DNA of 64,000 nucleotides from Gonapodya sp. JEL0774 (GCA_027604505.1 JADIIX010000066.1:4238-68237), one strand, 5' to 3'; positions 10,671 through 35,400 are shown, counted from the first letter of the stretch. Notes: generated from the sequence alone by a model not told the origin. Translations and numbers: made by a program.

Positions 10671-12081
10671 ATGACCGACAGCCCCCCCTCCGCATGGTTC
10701 GCCGTCAAGCCCTTTGTCTTTGGTGGTCTCGCCGGTTGTTTCAGCACTGTTGAGTATTCTTCGTCTTCTTGTCGGGGTGGGGATTCTGACAAGGGGAATC
10801 GGTCTCTTCCATCCTATCCTCCGCGTTTGTGATCCGAAACGAAAAACTAGACGCTGATTCAACCAATCGATATGGTAAAAGTTAGAATCCAGCTTGCCGG
10901 AGAGGGAAAGGTAGGTTTTCCCAGATATCCATAATTGTACGTGAGATCATCCTGACCCATCATATTACACAAAGGCCTCTGCAGGCAGTGCGAACCCACT
11001 TGTCCTTCTCAGGACAATTGTTCGCGAGGTATTGTGGCTCGAGGTGATTTCACCGCCAAGGAATCCGTCCGATGTTGACACAGGATTTCGAAGGAAGGAG
11101 CGCTCGCACTATACCAGGGCCTGGGGGCGGCCTACCTTCGCCAACTGACCTACTCGACAGCCCGCATGGGTATTTTCTCGTCCACCCTTGAGTATTTGAA
11201 GCAATGGCGGGAACGGCAAGGATCGGCTGTGACGTTTGCGGATCGGGCAGGGGCTGGACTCCTGGCGGGAGCACTGGGGTCGCTTATTGGCGTTCCGGCG
11301 GATTTGGCGTTGGTGAGTCTCTGTCCTCGATAGTGTGACGGTCACAGGCGTTCTGACACAAGAAACGGAATTCAGGTCCGAATGCAAGCGGACACGACAC
11401 TCCCTCCAGAACTTCGTCGGAATTACACTGGAGTGTTTAATGCATTGGCTCGAACTATTCGGGAAGAGGGATTGCGAGGACTGTGAGGTTCTGTCACGTC
11501 GGTTCTCAATTATCATTCAACGTAACAATTATCTACTAGGTTCACTGGTTCTAGTCCAGCGGTGATTCGTGCCATGGCGCTGAATGTCGGGCAACTCACT
11601 GGGAACTCAGAAGCTCTCAGCAGATTGGAGTCGTACTTTGGCAAAGGATCGTCTACTGCGGTATACGGTGCCGCAGGGATCTCGGGATTCCTCGCAGCTT
11701 TTCTGTCTCTGCCCTTCGACTTTGTGAAAACGCGGTTGCAAAAGCAGAAGGCGGACCCAGTGACCGGGCAGTTAAAATATAAGGGCTTCTTGGGTATGTA
11801 CCTCACTTCTCGGCTCCCCGTGTGCTCTGGCCCACCACTACTTATGATTACTTCGTCTCCTATTCACAGACTGCACAGCCAAGGTTATGAGGGAGGAAGG
11901 TTTTGTCTTCTACAGAGGATTCGGGACGTACGCTCTTCGGATTGCGCCACACGTCACCCTTACGATGAGTTAGTCTCGTGTTTCAACTTTCATTTGTGTC
12001 CTAGGAACTCACGTTCTTGCTTTGAAATACGTAGTCGTATTGGATCGGATGAACAGGGTCGCGAAAGCAAACGGCTTATAA
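10671..12081 (+). CDS. Mitochondrial 2-oxoglutarate/malate-type carrier (SLC25)
   Basis: Eight exons (10671-10748, 10851-10910, 10975-11028, 11094-11312, 11376-11482, 11540-11793, 11870-11968, 12005-12081) sum to 948 nt (315 aa), normal for the family. The three SLC25 repeats are visible: QPIDMVKVRIQL in repeat 1, VPADLALVRMQAD in repeat 2 and LPFDFVKTRLQKQK in repeat 3, each the Px[DE]xx[KR]x[RK] signature or a close variant. Segments such as RQLTYSTARMGIFS point to the oxoglutarate/malate carrier subfamily, which exchanges dicarboxylates across the inner mitochondrial membrane. The first donor is GTTGAG and the seventh is GTTAGT, both with T at +3. The C-terminus (RTHVLALKYVVVLDRMNRVA) is encoded by the last small exon. 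The 3' end is partly duplicated at about 20.4 kb. Confidence 0.88.
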
Positions 12082-12321
12082 AGCAAATGTATAAATGATT
12101 TAGACAAATAGACGAGAGCGAATCTCCCTGGTTTCTAATGGCAGGTATAATACTTGACGGGAGCTTGCCGCCACCAGTGTTAATAGTGGTGGTAGTTGGA
12201 CCGAAGAAAGTGGTTTGAATAAGACGTAAGTAATAAGCAGCAGTACGTACCAAAGAAGTGTGCTTACTTGTGTAGGATATAGGGACCAGGTGATCGATCT
12301 GGTTCGTCGGAATCAATTTCA

Positions 12322-18199
<5,878 letters not shown>

Positions 18200-18315
18200 A
18201 TATCATATTACTCTGTAGGAAACTGTAAATCTACCTCTAACTCTCCGCCACTCTTCTCCCCCTGCTCTTCCCATCTTATTTCATGTGGTGGATTTGTATG
18301 GAAGGATATTAATGG

Positions 18316-20150
18316 TCACAATAATGACCTCGCAGGATCTTCAATCAACACGTCCACAATTCTCGCCCCCGCAGCGTGACGTTGCCCGTGGCCGTTCACG
18401 ATCGCCATGCGAAGCTCCACCACGGGCCGACCTTTGCCGTCGCTCGCAGTCTCAATCTCGGACCGCTGCACAGATTCTACACGAACGAGATCACCTGGGT
18501 GCACCTCAGAGGAGAGTGATATGTAGAATGCTACGCAAAGGGACGAGATTAAACGGTAAGTCTGTGCTGTTCTGGAAACGATAACGCCAAACAAGCAAGA
18601 AACCTTCGATGTTGGCGAAATCCCGGAAGTTCCGAAACCGTTCAAAGATGAGATCGAGAGCAGGTAAAGGTCGTTTGGTGGTCGTCACGTGTCGTAGCTG
18701 CAAGAGAACGAGCAAATGACAAGACGCATGAGCGACCAGCAGTCGGCGCGAAAAACCGCGAGGGCCCTGTCCGAATGTCTCATCCCTCTGATCTTCCAAT
18801 CTTCGAGTAAACACTTACACCATCAGTATCACTCCATCTTGCCTTCCATAAAAATTCCTCTTGCGCTGCCCATCCCCCACTGCGCAGTTCCTCTTCACCC
18901 ATCTTGTCCAGGTCCAAGTCGGATCGGGTGATCCAATCGTAGTCGCCCGAAGCGAGCGCGGGCGAGGTTGAAATCCAGCCGGGGCCGTGAAGAGTGGCGG
19001 GAAGAGCGGCGGATTTGAAGCGGTTCGGGGGAGCTGGAGTAGGAGGAGAATAAGAGGGGTATCACAGTGGGTGAGGGAGGTGAATCAGTACATGGCGCAT
19101 TTAGGAGAACTACGTACGCCCCACGGAGACGAAGACAACGCCCAGGAGGCCGACTGCGAAAGGTTCCACCTGATCTGGGGAAAAGCGGGCGACTCTCTGC
19201 TTGTGGCAGAAAGATTTGTGGTGAGTAACAAACAGAGAAAAACATGAGGAGATGGTGTTGTAAGGTGTTTGATTGAACACTAAGTACGTACACGACGTGT
19301 TTTTCGGTCTCGCTTCTCGATAAGGCGGTATTCACAAGAGAACTGCATGAAGGACCTCGTTACCTTGTGCAGGCGGGTGGTGACATGCACCTAATTTGTA
19401 AGAACTGAAACGTCAAACCCGATATCACAGGTAGCAACATGACCCATAGAGTGCAGATCGCCATCTCACCTTGTCGCCGTTGGACGTTGGCATGAGTTTC
19501 AAATCCCGTGATGCTTTGGGACTAACTTGAATCCTTACGTCCCGACCGAGAGTGCTCGTTCCCGGGGGACGCTGCCACAAACGAATCTCTTGGCCGTCTG
19601 GACCTTTCACGCAAAATGTTCTGTGAAGCCAGCCACCTTGGCCAGCAAATGCCCACTGTGCCTGAAAGCACATGAAGTGTGATGGTCAGCGCTTGCACCG
19701 CTCGTATCGGTTCAACCCTCCTCCTCGCTGAGCCATTCTCGAAATAAATACGCCACTTGACTAACCATGGCAGATATGGCCTCATGGGGCATATTAGGGT
19801 CTAGCGTCGTTGCGATCATGATGTTGGTGCATTCATCCGGAAAGGTTCGCGCGACGCAATAAGTTTTTGTCAGATTAAGAGCCGTGACAGTATCGCAATG
19901 TACATAGCTCACCCATGTGATGAAATCGCTCCTCACTTTCCCATTTCGGATCCTCTATTGGACAGGGGTGGATGGTTAGTGCGGAAGATTCCGAAGACGC
20001 TCCAACTCCACGTGAGCGCGGGATCTGAGATGCTTGGGTTGATGATGGTGTTGACGGCGGCATATTCAAGGCAGTCGTCAGTGAGTGAAGGGATTGAACG
20101 AACTCTAATGAATTCGGAATCTCGTTGTTGTGTTTCCCTCCTTCCTCCGG
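18316..20150 (-). CDS. Uncharacterised multi-exon gene in the ABC palindrome spacer; possible hot-dog fold
   Basis: Several minus-strand segments splice in frame, but the 5' end is unresolved. They are: about 19860-19756 (FPDECTNIMIATTLDPNMPH ending NMPHEAISAM); 19662-19470 (AQWAFAGQGGWLHRTFCVKG to PTSNGDK); a short exon VHVTTRLHK near 19380; a hydrophobic piece VEPFAVGLLGVVFVSVG near 19170; about 19033-18831 (GDYDWITRSDLDLDKMGEEE to WSDTDG); 18700-18608 (LRHVTTTKRPLPALDLIFER onward); and a last exon from about 18512 to 18316. The last exon (VHPGDLVRVESVQRSE, then VVELRMAIVNGHGQ) resembles the C-terminal strands of MaoC-like hot-dog hydratases, where a pGD loop is usual. The family call is weak and these could be two genes. 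Its 3' end converges on ABC copy 1. Confidence 0.4.
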
Positions 20151-20338
20151 TGTCCCACAGCGCCTCCCTCCCTCCCCCCATTTGTACCTGTCGTGCAACA
20201 TGGCAGAATAATAGGTGTCTGCAGTCTTTTTATATACCTACCTGCAATTGCCATTTGCACGCCGTTAAGAATTTTCCTTCTCTCTCTTGTCTTTCAACTT
20301 TCCGTTTCCCTCTCTCCCAAGTTAATTTTTTTTCCTTT

Positions 20339-20500
20339 GTAATGATTACTTCGTCTCCTCTTCATAGACTGCACGGCCACCTTTCTCTTGTACACCTCTT
20401 CCTCTTATAAAGCAAACGTATAAGATGATTAGACAAATAGACGAGAACGAATCTCTTTTGGTTCCAACAGGAACTTTACGTGAACATAGCAGGTATTATA
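20339..20500 (+). pseudogene. Remnant resembling the 3' end of the mitochondrial carrier gene
   Basis: Two stretches match the carrier locus in order and orientation. The first, atgattacttcgtctcctct to gactgcacggcc (20341-20380), matches intron 6/exon 7 at about 11847-11880. The second, ttataaagcaaacgtataa to gacgagaacgaatctc (20405-20455), matches the stop-codon region at 12076-12127. The rest of exon 7, intron 7 and exon 8 are missing between them. The fragment abuts the right ABC arm and cannot encode a carrier. Confidence 0.7.
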
Positions 20501-20507
20501 ACAGCAT

Positions 20508-26394
<5,887 letters not shown>

Positions 26395-27780
26395 TTCGTC
26401 GCCGATGTTTTTAGACGCCAAGCCAAGCCGGAACCTTTCCTTCCGATCGGAGGCAAAAACGACCACGCCATAAATCACAAGGCACACCCAGAGATTTTTC
26501 GTTCCCCCCTTTCATTGGAGGGAGGACTCTGAGTGTGCATGTCAACCCTTGTCCACCCCACCTCCCTCTCTCTCGTCCCTCTCCTCCCAATCAAACCCCC
26601 CCCTCCTTCTCCATCCCCGCCTGCCCCACCTGACCCCACCTGGCAAGTCACCGACACCACACCACCCAAGGGTCTAACACGGGTTCGGATGTGGGTATTG
26701 GGCAAAGGAAACATTGTTATTCTTTCATCACTCAAATTTCTTTCCGTGACATTCCATCTCCCCTTAACAAAACGATTCCCCTCACAAGCCATCCCCATCC
26801 TCCCATAAACCGGAGACAACCCGTCCATCCGCCTCCCCCCCCCTCCCCCTCGACCAAGCCGTCCTCTCCCTAAGCACATCGGACACCTTCCTCCCCCCTC
26901 CCGTACCCCGCGATCACCTCTTGCGAATCATGGCCCACCCACTCCACCCCACCAGGTTTGGCTTCGTCATGCTCGTCTACCGGAGCGGAAGCGGGACGAA
27001 CCCCTCGGAACCTCGGCCGGTCCCGCCGACACGGGCACACCAAACCCCACCGGGGTCCAATTTTGACCGGCAGTGCGGGCGGCACCCGTCGGGCTCGGTG
27101 GGGGGGGGGTGACATCGTTTCCCCCCGAATTTGAGGTCGTCCCTGCGGGAGCTTGTGGGGTATTTCTCTTCGGCGAGGACGGACGGCCCCCTGGAGGGTT
27201 TCCGAGACCGTGCGTGGGAGTGGCTCTTGTCCATGAAGGTTGGAGTACGGAGGTTGATTGGTGATGGTGGTGGTGATAGCGGGAATGGCGAATCTTTGAG
27301 TGGTAAAACGGCGTGCTGAAGGGCGTGGCGTGCTGGTCGCAGGCGGTGGCGCCAGCTCCATTGCCGCACTGGAGGTTGCAGCAGGGGATTTTGGGTGCTC
27401 AGTTTATCTGCGCGGCGAGGAGGGAGAAGAGAGTGGCGGGGAGGCTGCGTTGGATGCGGCGTGTGGCGTGTCGGGCGAGCACTGGGGCGAGGTGGCTCGT
27501 GGAGCACGCCGAGGGCTCGTCGTGGAGTCGGGATCAGCGCAGCACGTCGACGTGACAAGGACGGTGGGGAAGATTCAGCTGTGGACTGTGGTGAGCGCGT
27601 ACGCCAGAATGTTTGCGGGTACTGCGCCGCGGCTGGTGCAAGTTGTGCCTGCGCCTGGGCAGGAGAGAGCTAAGGCGTACGAGGGAAAGGAGGTTGGAGG
27701 GGCAGGACTGCAGGTGGGCTGTGGGTGGTCGTGAATGGGTGAACCCTGTTTTGGTTCTCTTATGGCAAACTGGTCCACAG
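26395..27780. other. GC-rich low-complexity region without a supported gene
   Basis: About 1.4 kb upstream of ABC copy 2 has long overlapping open frames on both strands (for example 27300-27734 + and 26977-27558 -). Their translations are compositionally biased (Pro/Arg or Gly/Ala rich) and show no motif I recognise. A run of ten G lies near 27101-27112. It may hold 5' exons or the promoter of ABC copy 2. Confidence 0.35.
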
Positions 27781-27789
27781 CTTTCTTCT

Positions 27790-28110
27790 GTTTGTATCTG
27801 ACACATTTCTTCCACAATAAGTGTCTGCCCTCCTCCTGATGCAATTGTTGACGCAAAATCTTCTCCACAAAGCTATATTCCTCCTCGGTGGAACCCCTCT
27901 CCCCTAATACAACCATGCAAGCATGTTCTCCTCCTCCCAAAAGGGATTCTCCTCGGCGTCTTGCTCCATCTTCCTCCCTCCAGTGGTATTCAACAGTATG
28001 ACCACGGCTTGTTGTTAATTTCGACTACAACGGAAACTTTTGCGTCTTCTCTCTTGCTGGATGGTCACCCATGGTTCTTGTTTTTCGGGTGTCTTTGATC
28101 TTGCCAACAA
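27790..28110 (+). pseudogene. Degenerate duplicate of the F-box-like gene start
   Basis: The + strand here is a diverged copy of 28553-28830. Shared stretches include tttcttccaca, gtctgccctcctcctgatgcaa against gtttctgccctccccctgatgcaa, ctccatcttcctcc and ctggatggtcacccatggttctt. Indels disrupt the F-box frame, so no intact product is expected. Confidence 0.6.
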
Positions 28111-28586
28111 TGCCACATCTCTGGTCTCTGGTTTTGCAAACAATGTATAGATCTGTTCATACTATATGGTATCTCTTCCATCATTGGGGATGAAAACAAG
28201 GTCTACATTGGCAAAATTAGAGACCACAGATATGGCTCAGTGATGAACTTGACTTTTGCAGTGGATACATCCCCAGTAGGGTATATCCACGCAGTGGCAC
28301 CAACACCACAGTGGAAAGCAGCCAATCAGCTTTTTTGCCCTGGTGCTTGTTTTGTACTTGAGGAAGCAAGTGGAGGACGCTCAGAAACAAGTAAAAGAGA
28401 GTGATACTGCTGATAGTGAAGTAAATTGGCCCCGAGACTTCGAGAAATGAAAGACTTTGTGCAATATATTGCCATATGTTTTCGGAATATTGCTGCGATT
28501 CCTGGAAGTACTGACCTGGACCATTCTGATACAGGACGGTTCGATCTCGCAAATTTCTTCCACACCAAGTTTCTGCCCTCCCCCTG

Positions 28587-30098
28587 ATGCAACCGCACAC
28601 CCAAAAGCTTCTTCCCGACGCGATACTCCCCCTCTGTGGAGCCGCGATTCTCTACTACCGTACACCCGTCTTCTCTCTTCTCCCTGAGGAGATTCTCTTC
28701 CACATCTTCCTCCATCTTCCTCCCCGCGTCGTATTCAACCGTATAACCAACGGTTATCGTCGATTTCGGCTAGTATCGGAGTCTCTTGCCTCGCCGGATG
28801 GTCGCCCGTGGTTCTTGGTGGACGTGGTGATAGAACCTGATCTGGAAGACGACCCATCCCACCGAAAGCTTCATGGCTCTCAGATTTCGAGCATGTTTTC
28901 ACACCAACAGGAAGCGTATACGCCGCTGCTGTAGTGAAAACCATCACAATTGATTTCGCGATGTTGCGCCATTTTAATCTGAACACTCTGATCCAGCGCG
29001 CTGGAAGCTCCTCCAGTTTCTTCCCGGTGGGAATTCGTCGATTGGCCACAAATGTATCCTTGACGACGATACCCCGTTGATTAACGAAAAGGGAACATAT
29101 GATCAAGACCCAGAAGTAGCCGACCTTCTCGCCACCGTTTTATCTGTGGGACCGCCTGAACTTGCTCCACCGTGCTCCTGGGACACAGGCTGGGGGACTG
29201 GTGGATGTGGAAAAATACTTGGGTGGGTAATCGAGGTAAGAGAGAGCGATACAATGTCCCGCCTCCGGGAAATCCAGACCTACATAGATGACAGCCCAGA
29301 CTGCTTCGAGCTTGGATCACCAATGGAAGATCCGATGCAAAGTTGTTCGCATTAAGAAGCTTGCATATTCGAGGCCCGGAGTTCCAGGATCTGAACATTT
29401 CGTCGTTCAATGCAAACATCGCCCCCCTCTCCTCGCGCCTCTCTAGCCATGGTTCGTGTCCCACGGAACTTTCATTTCTCTTGAAAGTCCCGGAAAGCGC
29501 ACGACTTTGCGTACTCCTGGTCCTTATGAGAAGTTTCTCTAAGATTCGCAAACTCCACATCTGCGCAGAGCTGTTCCTCCGCAGTGCTTCGGAATCCCCC
29601 ACGCTTGCTAACCGAGACCATACTGCTATGTCGAGTGTGAAGAGACTCGTGTTCTGAGCTTGGTACCCGACTGTCCTCCTTGTTTCCGAAGTTGCAGTCT
29701 TTGGTCGCAGCTCCAACTCCTCGAGTGGGCTGTTTGGCGCAGACTACGCACATGGTTGGGCTGCCCTCTTTGTCGACAGTGGAGCACAAAAGACTCTGGG
29801 AGAGATCTCTCTCGATGGAGGGTTGTGGTGTGCGGGACAGATACAAGGCACAAGTGGGTTCTGGAGCATGGTTTTCGCACTGACTTTGAACGACATTACT
29901 GGAGCAAACGGTGTGGCGGTGGAATATCGCCATGCCAGGTGCACCTACTTTCTGCAGATCATTGGTGGTGAACTTCATCTGAAATCCATTCTCAGTGAAT
30001 GGAAAAGGGCAGCACATCTGTTTGTACTCTCCCCAAGGGTCATGTGTGCGATGTCACGTGATGTTACACTCTCTTTGGTGATCAATTCTTTCATTTGA
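28587..30098 (+). CDS. F-box-like protein gene (exon structure unresolved, possibly decaying)
   Basis: The first open segment (28587-28934) contains LLPEEILFHIFLHLPPRVVF followed by RRFRLVSESLASPDGRPWFL, a fair match to an F-box helix pair that would recruit Skp1 in an SCF ubiquitin ligase. Downstream pieces in shifting frames carry leucine-rich-like strings: FALRSLHIRGPEF near 29345, LSSLFPKLQSLVAA near 29670 and FALTLNDITGANG near 29870. These suit a substrate-binding LRR region. I could not join them with clear splice sites. Introns, or frameshifts in a decaying gene, are both possible. A diverged copy lies just upstream. Confidence 0.5.
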
Positions 30099-30899
30099 TG
30101 TTGCATGTGATGGGTAATGACAGACTGGTGAGAAGAATTGGAACATGACTGATAACATTATGAACTTTATGCAAAGGCAAAATGAACGTTGCAAAGATAA
30201 TGAAGAAAGGTTAAGCAAGTAGCTTCTTAGCAAGTGTACCGGGACCAGTTACAATGAAATGGATACCATCCCTTTTTTTCCCCCCTTTTCCGTTTCTTGA
30301 AACAGTGGTCTTTCACGCGACAAAATGTCCCCCGTTTTCCTTCTTCTCCCCCCGCCTCATTCCTACGTCTTCCCTGTCATTTATATCAAATACTATACAA
30401 AAGTGCTCGGGCTGAACCCAAGTAGCACGGACATTTAAGCTTTCAAAGCTCACAAAACAAAACAATCTCACTTCATTTTGTGTTTGGTGAAGTCGTCGAG
30501 GGAGAAAGGGAAAGAAAGAATGAAGAAATGAGAAAGCAGGCAGCATCAAACACCAGAGACCTTCGCTCAGGCGCCCACGCAAGGAATCAATGAGGTACAT
30601 TGCTCGAAAGTTCCAAATGCAGTGTTTCCAGTTGTTGTATGTACTAGGTCAACCGTCCGGCGTCCTCCCAACGGTGACTCGACTCATGTACCTCCCCTTT
30701 ACGCCAAGGCCTTTTCCCATTCCCTTCCTTAACGTGAAATTCACGATGAAAGACATTTTTAGCTTCCTTCATAGCGAACTAGAGTCCGCTCGGGAGCAAA
30801 TCTAGCACATAGTCGGAAGCTTTTCGAATCTGTGGCCTTCTCAGGTCCCATGACACTGGTTCACATAAAACCGACTGGCAATTCTTGCCAAGCTTGCAA
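30099..30899. other. Intergenic region without recognisable gene
   Basis: About 800 bp with short open frames only. No repeat or RNA gene recognised. It should contain the methyltransferase promoter. Confidence 0.4.
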
Positions 30900-32220
30900 A
30901 TGGACAAGCCGACGTTTTCCAATGACGCATGGAGCGCGGAGACGTACGAGGCGAATGCAAACTTTGTTCCTAAAATGACCTCCGAAATCGTCTCCTGGTT
31001 CGAAAAAGATGCAAAAGACCTCGAATCTGTCTTGGATCTGGTGTGTAAATTCGTAAATTGTGCTCAATCGACCGTGATGGCAAACATTTGAACCTTCTTC
31101 ATCTCGCTCTGTGCTTCCAGGGATGCGGCGATGCAGTTTTAACCTTGGACATGTACCGGCGGCGGCAAGCATCAAGGAAACCCTTCAAGCTACTCGTCGG
31201 CACAGATGCTAGCCCCAACATGATTGAATCCTCCCGAGTCAAGGTCGCCGCCGATCCCGCCCTGCAAGCCGCGAGTATGGATGGTAAACTCCACTTCGCA
31301 GTGGTCGACGGGCAGGAAATTCGAGGACCCGTACTCGATTCTTTATTGAGTTTGACAGAGGCTGGCAAAGGTTATGATGTGGTATTTTCAAACGCTGCCA
31401 TGTGAGTGTCTCGTGGGTCAACCAGTCTCAAGGACTCGCTGATGCCCTCCATCAGTTATTGATCCATCATGTCTCGTTTTAAACTCCACTTGTCACAAGG
31501 CACTGGATGAAGCGAGACCCCGTTGCGGTCATCCGAGGTATAAAGGTGAATACAGTTGGGCCTTCATTTAAATCATTTCTTTGTCCTCTCCTAAACACCA
31601 AACCACCTCCCTCCTGCGGCGGTCGCCTCCATTCATCTCGTCCCATCCCACATCCTCTCAGTCCCTTCTTCGTCCCGGTGGCCGCCTCGTCTCCGAATTC
31701 GGCGGCCATCTCAACGTCGCCTCTGTCCACGCTTCCCTCCTCTCGGCCCTACGCCGCCGCGGCTTTACCGACCCGCGTGCCACAATCTCCCCTTGGTTTT
31801 TCCCCTCGGCACAGCAATACGAACGCATGTTGGAGGATGAGGGGTTCAGGGTGGAGAGGTGTGAGCTGGTGCCGAGGTTGACCCCACTGCCCACGGACTT
31901 GGGAGGATGGCTGGACACGTTTGGTGGGTATATGATGAGCAGACATGATTCTTCGTCAGCAATCCTTCTTGAAGCAGCTGCGGGAAATCTCTTCTCATTT
32001 GGAACGTTTTTCCCGCCACCTCCCACTGTCTTCCGATTCAACATATTTTGCCACAGGACACGACTTTTTCGCACCAGTGCACGCCAAATTCGGCCCGGAC
32101 GAAAAAGCCAAAATGAAGCAAGAGGTCATCAGCGAGCTTCAAGACGTGCTCTGCGACCCCGTAAACGGAAGTTGGAGCACAGTTTACGTGAGGCTGCGGG
32201 TGTTGGCTTGGAAGGATTGA
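30900..32220 (+). CDS. Class I SAM-dependent methyltransferase, trans-aconitate methyltransferase-like
   Basis: Exons 30900-31040, 31121-31401, 31500-31545, 31662-31923 and 32057-32220 sum to 894 nt (297 aa). Motif I is assembled across the first intron as SVLDLGCGDAVLTLDMYRR, and the acidic strand-2 end is LLVGTDASPNMIE. The post-motif region reads YDVVFSNAAMHWMKRDPVAV, then IRGIKSLLRPGGRLVSEFGG, the usual order in Tmt1-like and ubiquinone-type methyltransferases. The C-terminal part (LGGWLDTFGHDFF, VISELQDVLCDP) also fits that group. It would transfer a methyl group from S-adenosylmethionine to a small molecule, perhaps a carboxylate; the substrate is inferred only from the N-terminus (FSNDAWSAETYEANANF). 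An open frame between 31924 and 32056 is treated as intron because skipping it keeps the family alignment. Confidence 0.8.
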
Positions 32221-32444
32221 AGACCCGCATGGCACCCATTATTCATTGCTTATTACAAACAGTAGTCGCGTACTACGTTGATCACTGATTACACAATACA
32301 TGATCCGCGGGAATGGCGAATTCATTTGCTTTGAGTGGTCCCATCGTCTGGCTATCCTTCAATCCCTATACTGAATATGGTACACTCCATCAGGGTAACA
32401 ACAGGCAGTTCTCCACAGTGTCTCAGGCCCCCTTTCCATCACCA

Positions 32445-35400
32445 TCACGAAAACAACGCCCCAAGCACCGCCGCCAAATCCCCGCCGTGTTGCGCCAGCA
32501 TTGCCACGGCATCCACTCTTGAGCATTGCATAATGTCCACAAGCTGCGATATGGAGTCGTCATCGATCCCGAGGCGTCGGGCGTCTAGATCGGAGGGGGA
32601 GAGCCAAAAAAAAAGAGTAGGGTAAAGAAACGGTAAAACGGCGTCAAAATGCGATGCGAGGTCAATAATTGCAGATTTCCTTCTCAGGTAAAACATCTGT
32701 CGATCGTCACCTTCATCTGCCATCTCCTCCATCAACTCCTCTTCCAGAGCACCCTTCCTTTCCTTCTTCTCCCTCTTTCTTGCATCATGCGTTCCTCCTC
32801 CGGAGACCCCACCAATACCCCCACCGTTCCTCTTCCGCCACTCCGTCTCCGCCTCGCCTACAAGCTTCTCCCACCCTTCTTGCGCGGCTAAAAATCTGGC
32901 CGCGATTTTCCCTACCCTCGTGAGACCTGGTACGCCCATCGCAACTGCAGCCAACTGTGGAGAGTCCGGGTCATCGCCTTGGAACCGAACGTAGGCACGG
33001 TGGGCAGCCAACAAGCCGCTCACGATGCGGGGCAGGGCGTCGTCGGAAGCGACGGGGTCTTCTCGCGGGAGAGTGGTGGATTGCGCGGGAGGTTTGAGAA
33101 TGGGGAAGACGATAGTGGAAACGATGAAGGAAAGTATGCCGAGGAGGAGGTCCAACTGGCGTCTAAGGGTGGCGAGGTCCGTGGAAGCAATGGGATTAGA
33201 GGGATCCGGAGGGTTGTAGTTGTAGACAAGGAGAGCGCCACATTCTTTGTGGGCTGGAAGAAGCGTGGTATCGGCTAAAGTGGCGGAAGCTGGGGGTATT
33301 GAGGATACGGCGTGCCTCGGCTGTTTGCTTTGAATCCTTCGAGCTCTCGAAATCCTTCATTCACTCACCCATGGATTCCCTCCAGACCTTAAATGCTCGT
33401 TCTGTCCACATTTCTGGATGTACACCTCCACTATCCACCTCCATGCTGTCTCCCACAACATTATCATTTGCATTCGGATCACATGCGGCGATTCTCCCCC
33501 TAATAAGACATTCCAATGTCTCGCACCTCCCTATTGCAAATTTCACTGCAATTGGTAAGTTTGCATGAGAGGGAAGCTGCTTTGCAAGGCTTCCGGTCAG
33601 GCTTTCCATCACCCGGAGGCCTGCACCGCCGTCGTACCGCGCTCGCCAGTGCTCTCTCATTGGAACCATCAAGCGCGAAAGTGTAACATCGTGTTCCATA
33701 TCCAGCGTATTACTTTCGTCGTCTCGTTTGATAAGTCCCCGCCATCTGGCGTATCGCACCACCATCTCATCCATGACAGCCCACCCGAGTCCCAATCCGC
33801 CCACCACTGACCGAGTCGCCACTTGCAGTCGCGAGTACGGAGATCCAGTTCGAGGGTCGATGCATGTTCGCGTGAGTGGATCCCGGTTCAGAGGGAAGGG
33901 GGTAAGCGACTGGTGCATTAAGGAATTGAGAAGTTCCACACCACGAATGTGACGCGCCGCGCGATGGAGTGCAGATGTAGCGTCCTGTGTAGAGACACTT
34001 GTACCTTGTGCAAGTACCGCTGCATCTCCTTCCAGTCCGCCAGTGGCCGAGACTTCGTTCACACCGGAGGATTCGAGAGCAACGTCCGCAAGAGCATCTG
34101 CGGGTGACGGAGGGGCTTCGCAGGGATCAGGGAGGAGGAGACGTTCACAAGCAGGCTGGAGTGGAGAGGAGAGCCCGCGAACGAAGGAATGGTGGTTGTG
34201 AGAGAGTGAGAGATACCTGAAAACACCAGAAGAGCGGTGCGGTGAGACTCCGAGTGATCTTCTCCCTTTCCAAAAAACCCAAAGAATCAAATGCCCGTCC
34301 CGGTCAAATGTCTCTTCAGTAGACTTCCCCGCGCCATACTCAACTCACCTTAACAACACTCCCAATCTTCCACCTGTCTCTCCACCCGCGACACCGAACC
34401 AGCGAGTGACAGCAGTAGCCAAGTCACGCGCTAGGTGTTCTCTACGCTCAGGTCCTAGCGGTGGATTTGCGCGTGGGTCTGCATTAGGGGTCTTCATCGA
34501 CTTTGAAGGTTCCACAGGCTGATTCGAATTGTATGTGTAGGGTTCTGGGGGTAAGGGAGCAAGTAATGAGTCGGACAGGGCCCGTTTAAAATCTCGGTAC
34601 GCATCCGGGTAGGAGTCGATGGCGATAGGGGCAAGGTGGGTGCGCGCAAAGGAGAGAGAAGCAAGGAAAGGGGGTGGGAGAGCCATGGATGTGGAGTTGG
34701 TGGGGTGGGATTGGACCTGCGATGAGTCTGTAGGGGATGCTTCCACTTTGAATACACCAGTTCCTGTCACATCGGTCCCATCAGAGCTCACATCTGCAGT
34801 GGCAGAAGGTGTTATTTGAGTCGGATACAATCCTGCAACAGTCTGCGTTGCGGCTGAAGCCAACATGGCTTCCTCCACTTCAAACTGCTCAAAGCCGGAT
34901 CTTATCTCGAAAAAGAGCAAGCGGTTGAGACGAAAATTAAGACGCGGTATGTGATTCAAAAGGGGAAGGATAGGTGACGAGGAGTGTACGTCGGGAGATG
35001 GGTTTGTGAAGGCCGGGTGCGAGTTCAATAAGGCTAAGGCGTCAGAAACTCGGCCGTTACGAATTAATTGCGAAAGTTCCTATATTTCCCGGGTTGAGGG
35101 TGGAATCGATTTGGGACATGACATGTTGCCCGTATGTAATGGTTGAATCCAGAACAGTTTCCATTGACCGCGGACGACGAGAGTGGCAGGCATCCAGAAA
35201 TATGATTAATTCTTTCATGAAACTCCGATCGAATCAACTGGAAAAACGCGGTGAAGTGACGAACCTCCTTCAGTTCTATTCGTTCCCTCCAAGCTTCCAT
35301 CCGCAAAGTGCCCCACGTTCCCTCTGCAAATCCTCGAGCATCAGCTGCAGCGTCTGCGTCCTCCACCACGGACAACAGGTATCCAGCATCGCCTTCGACT

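Noticed and set aside
30313-30600. 95-codon minus-strand frame
   Set aside because: Polypyrimidine-derived low-complexity translation in an intergenic region with no splice context.
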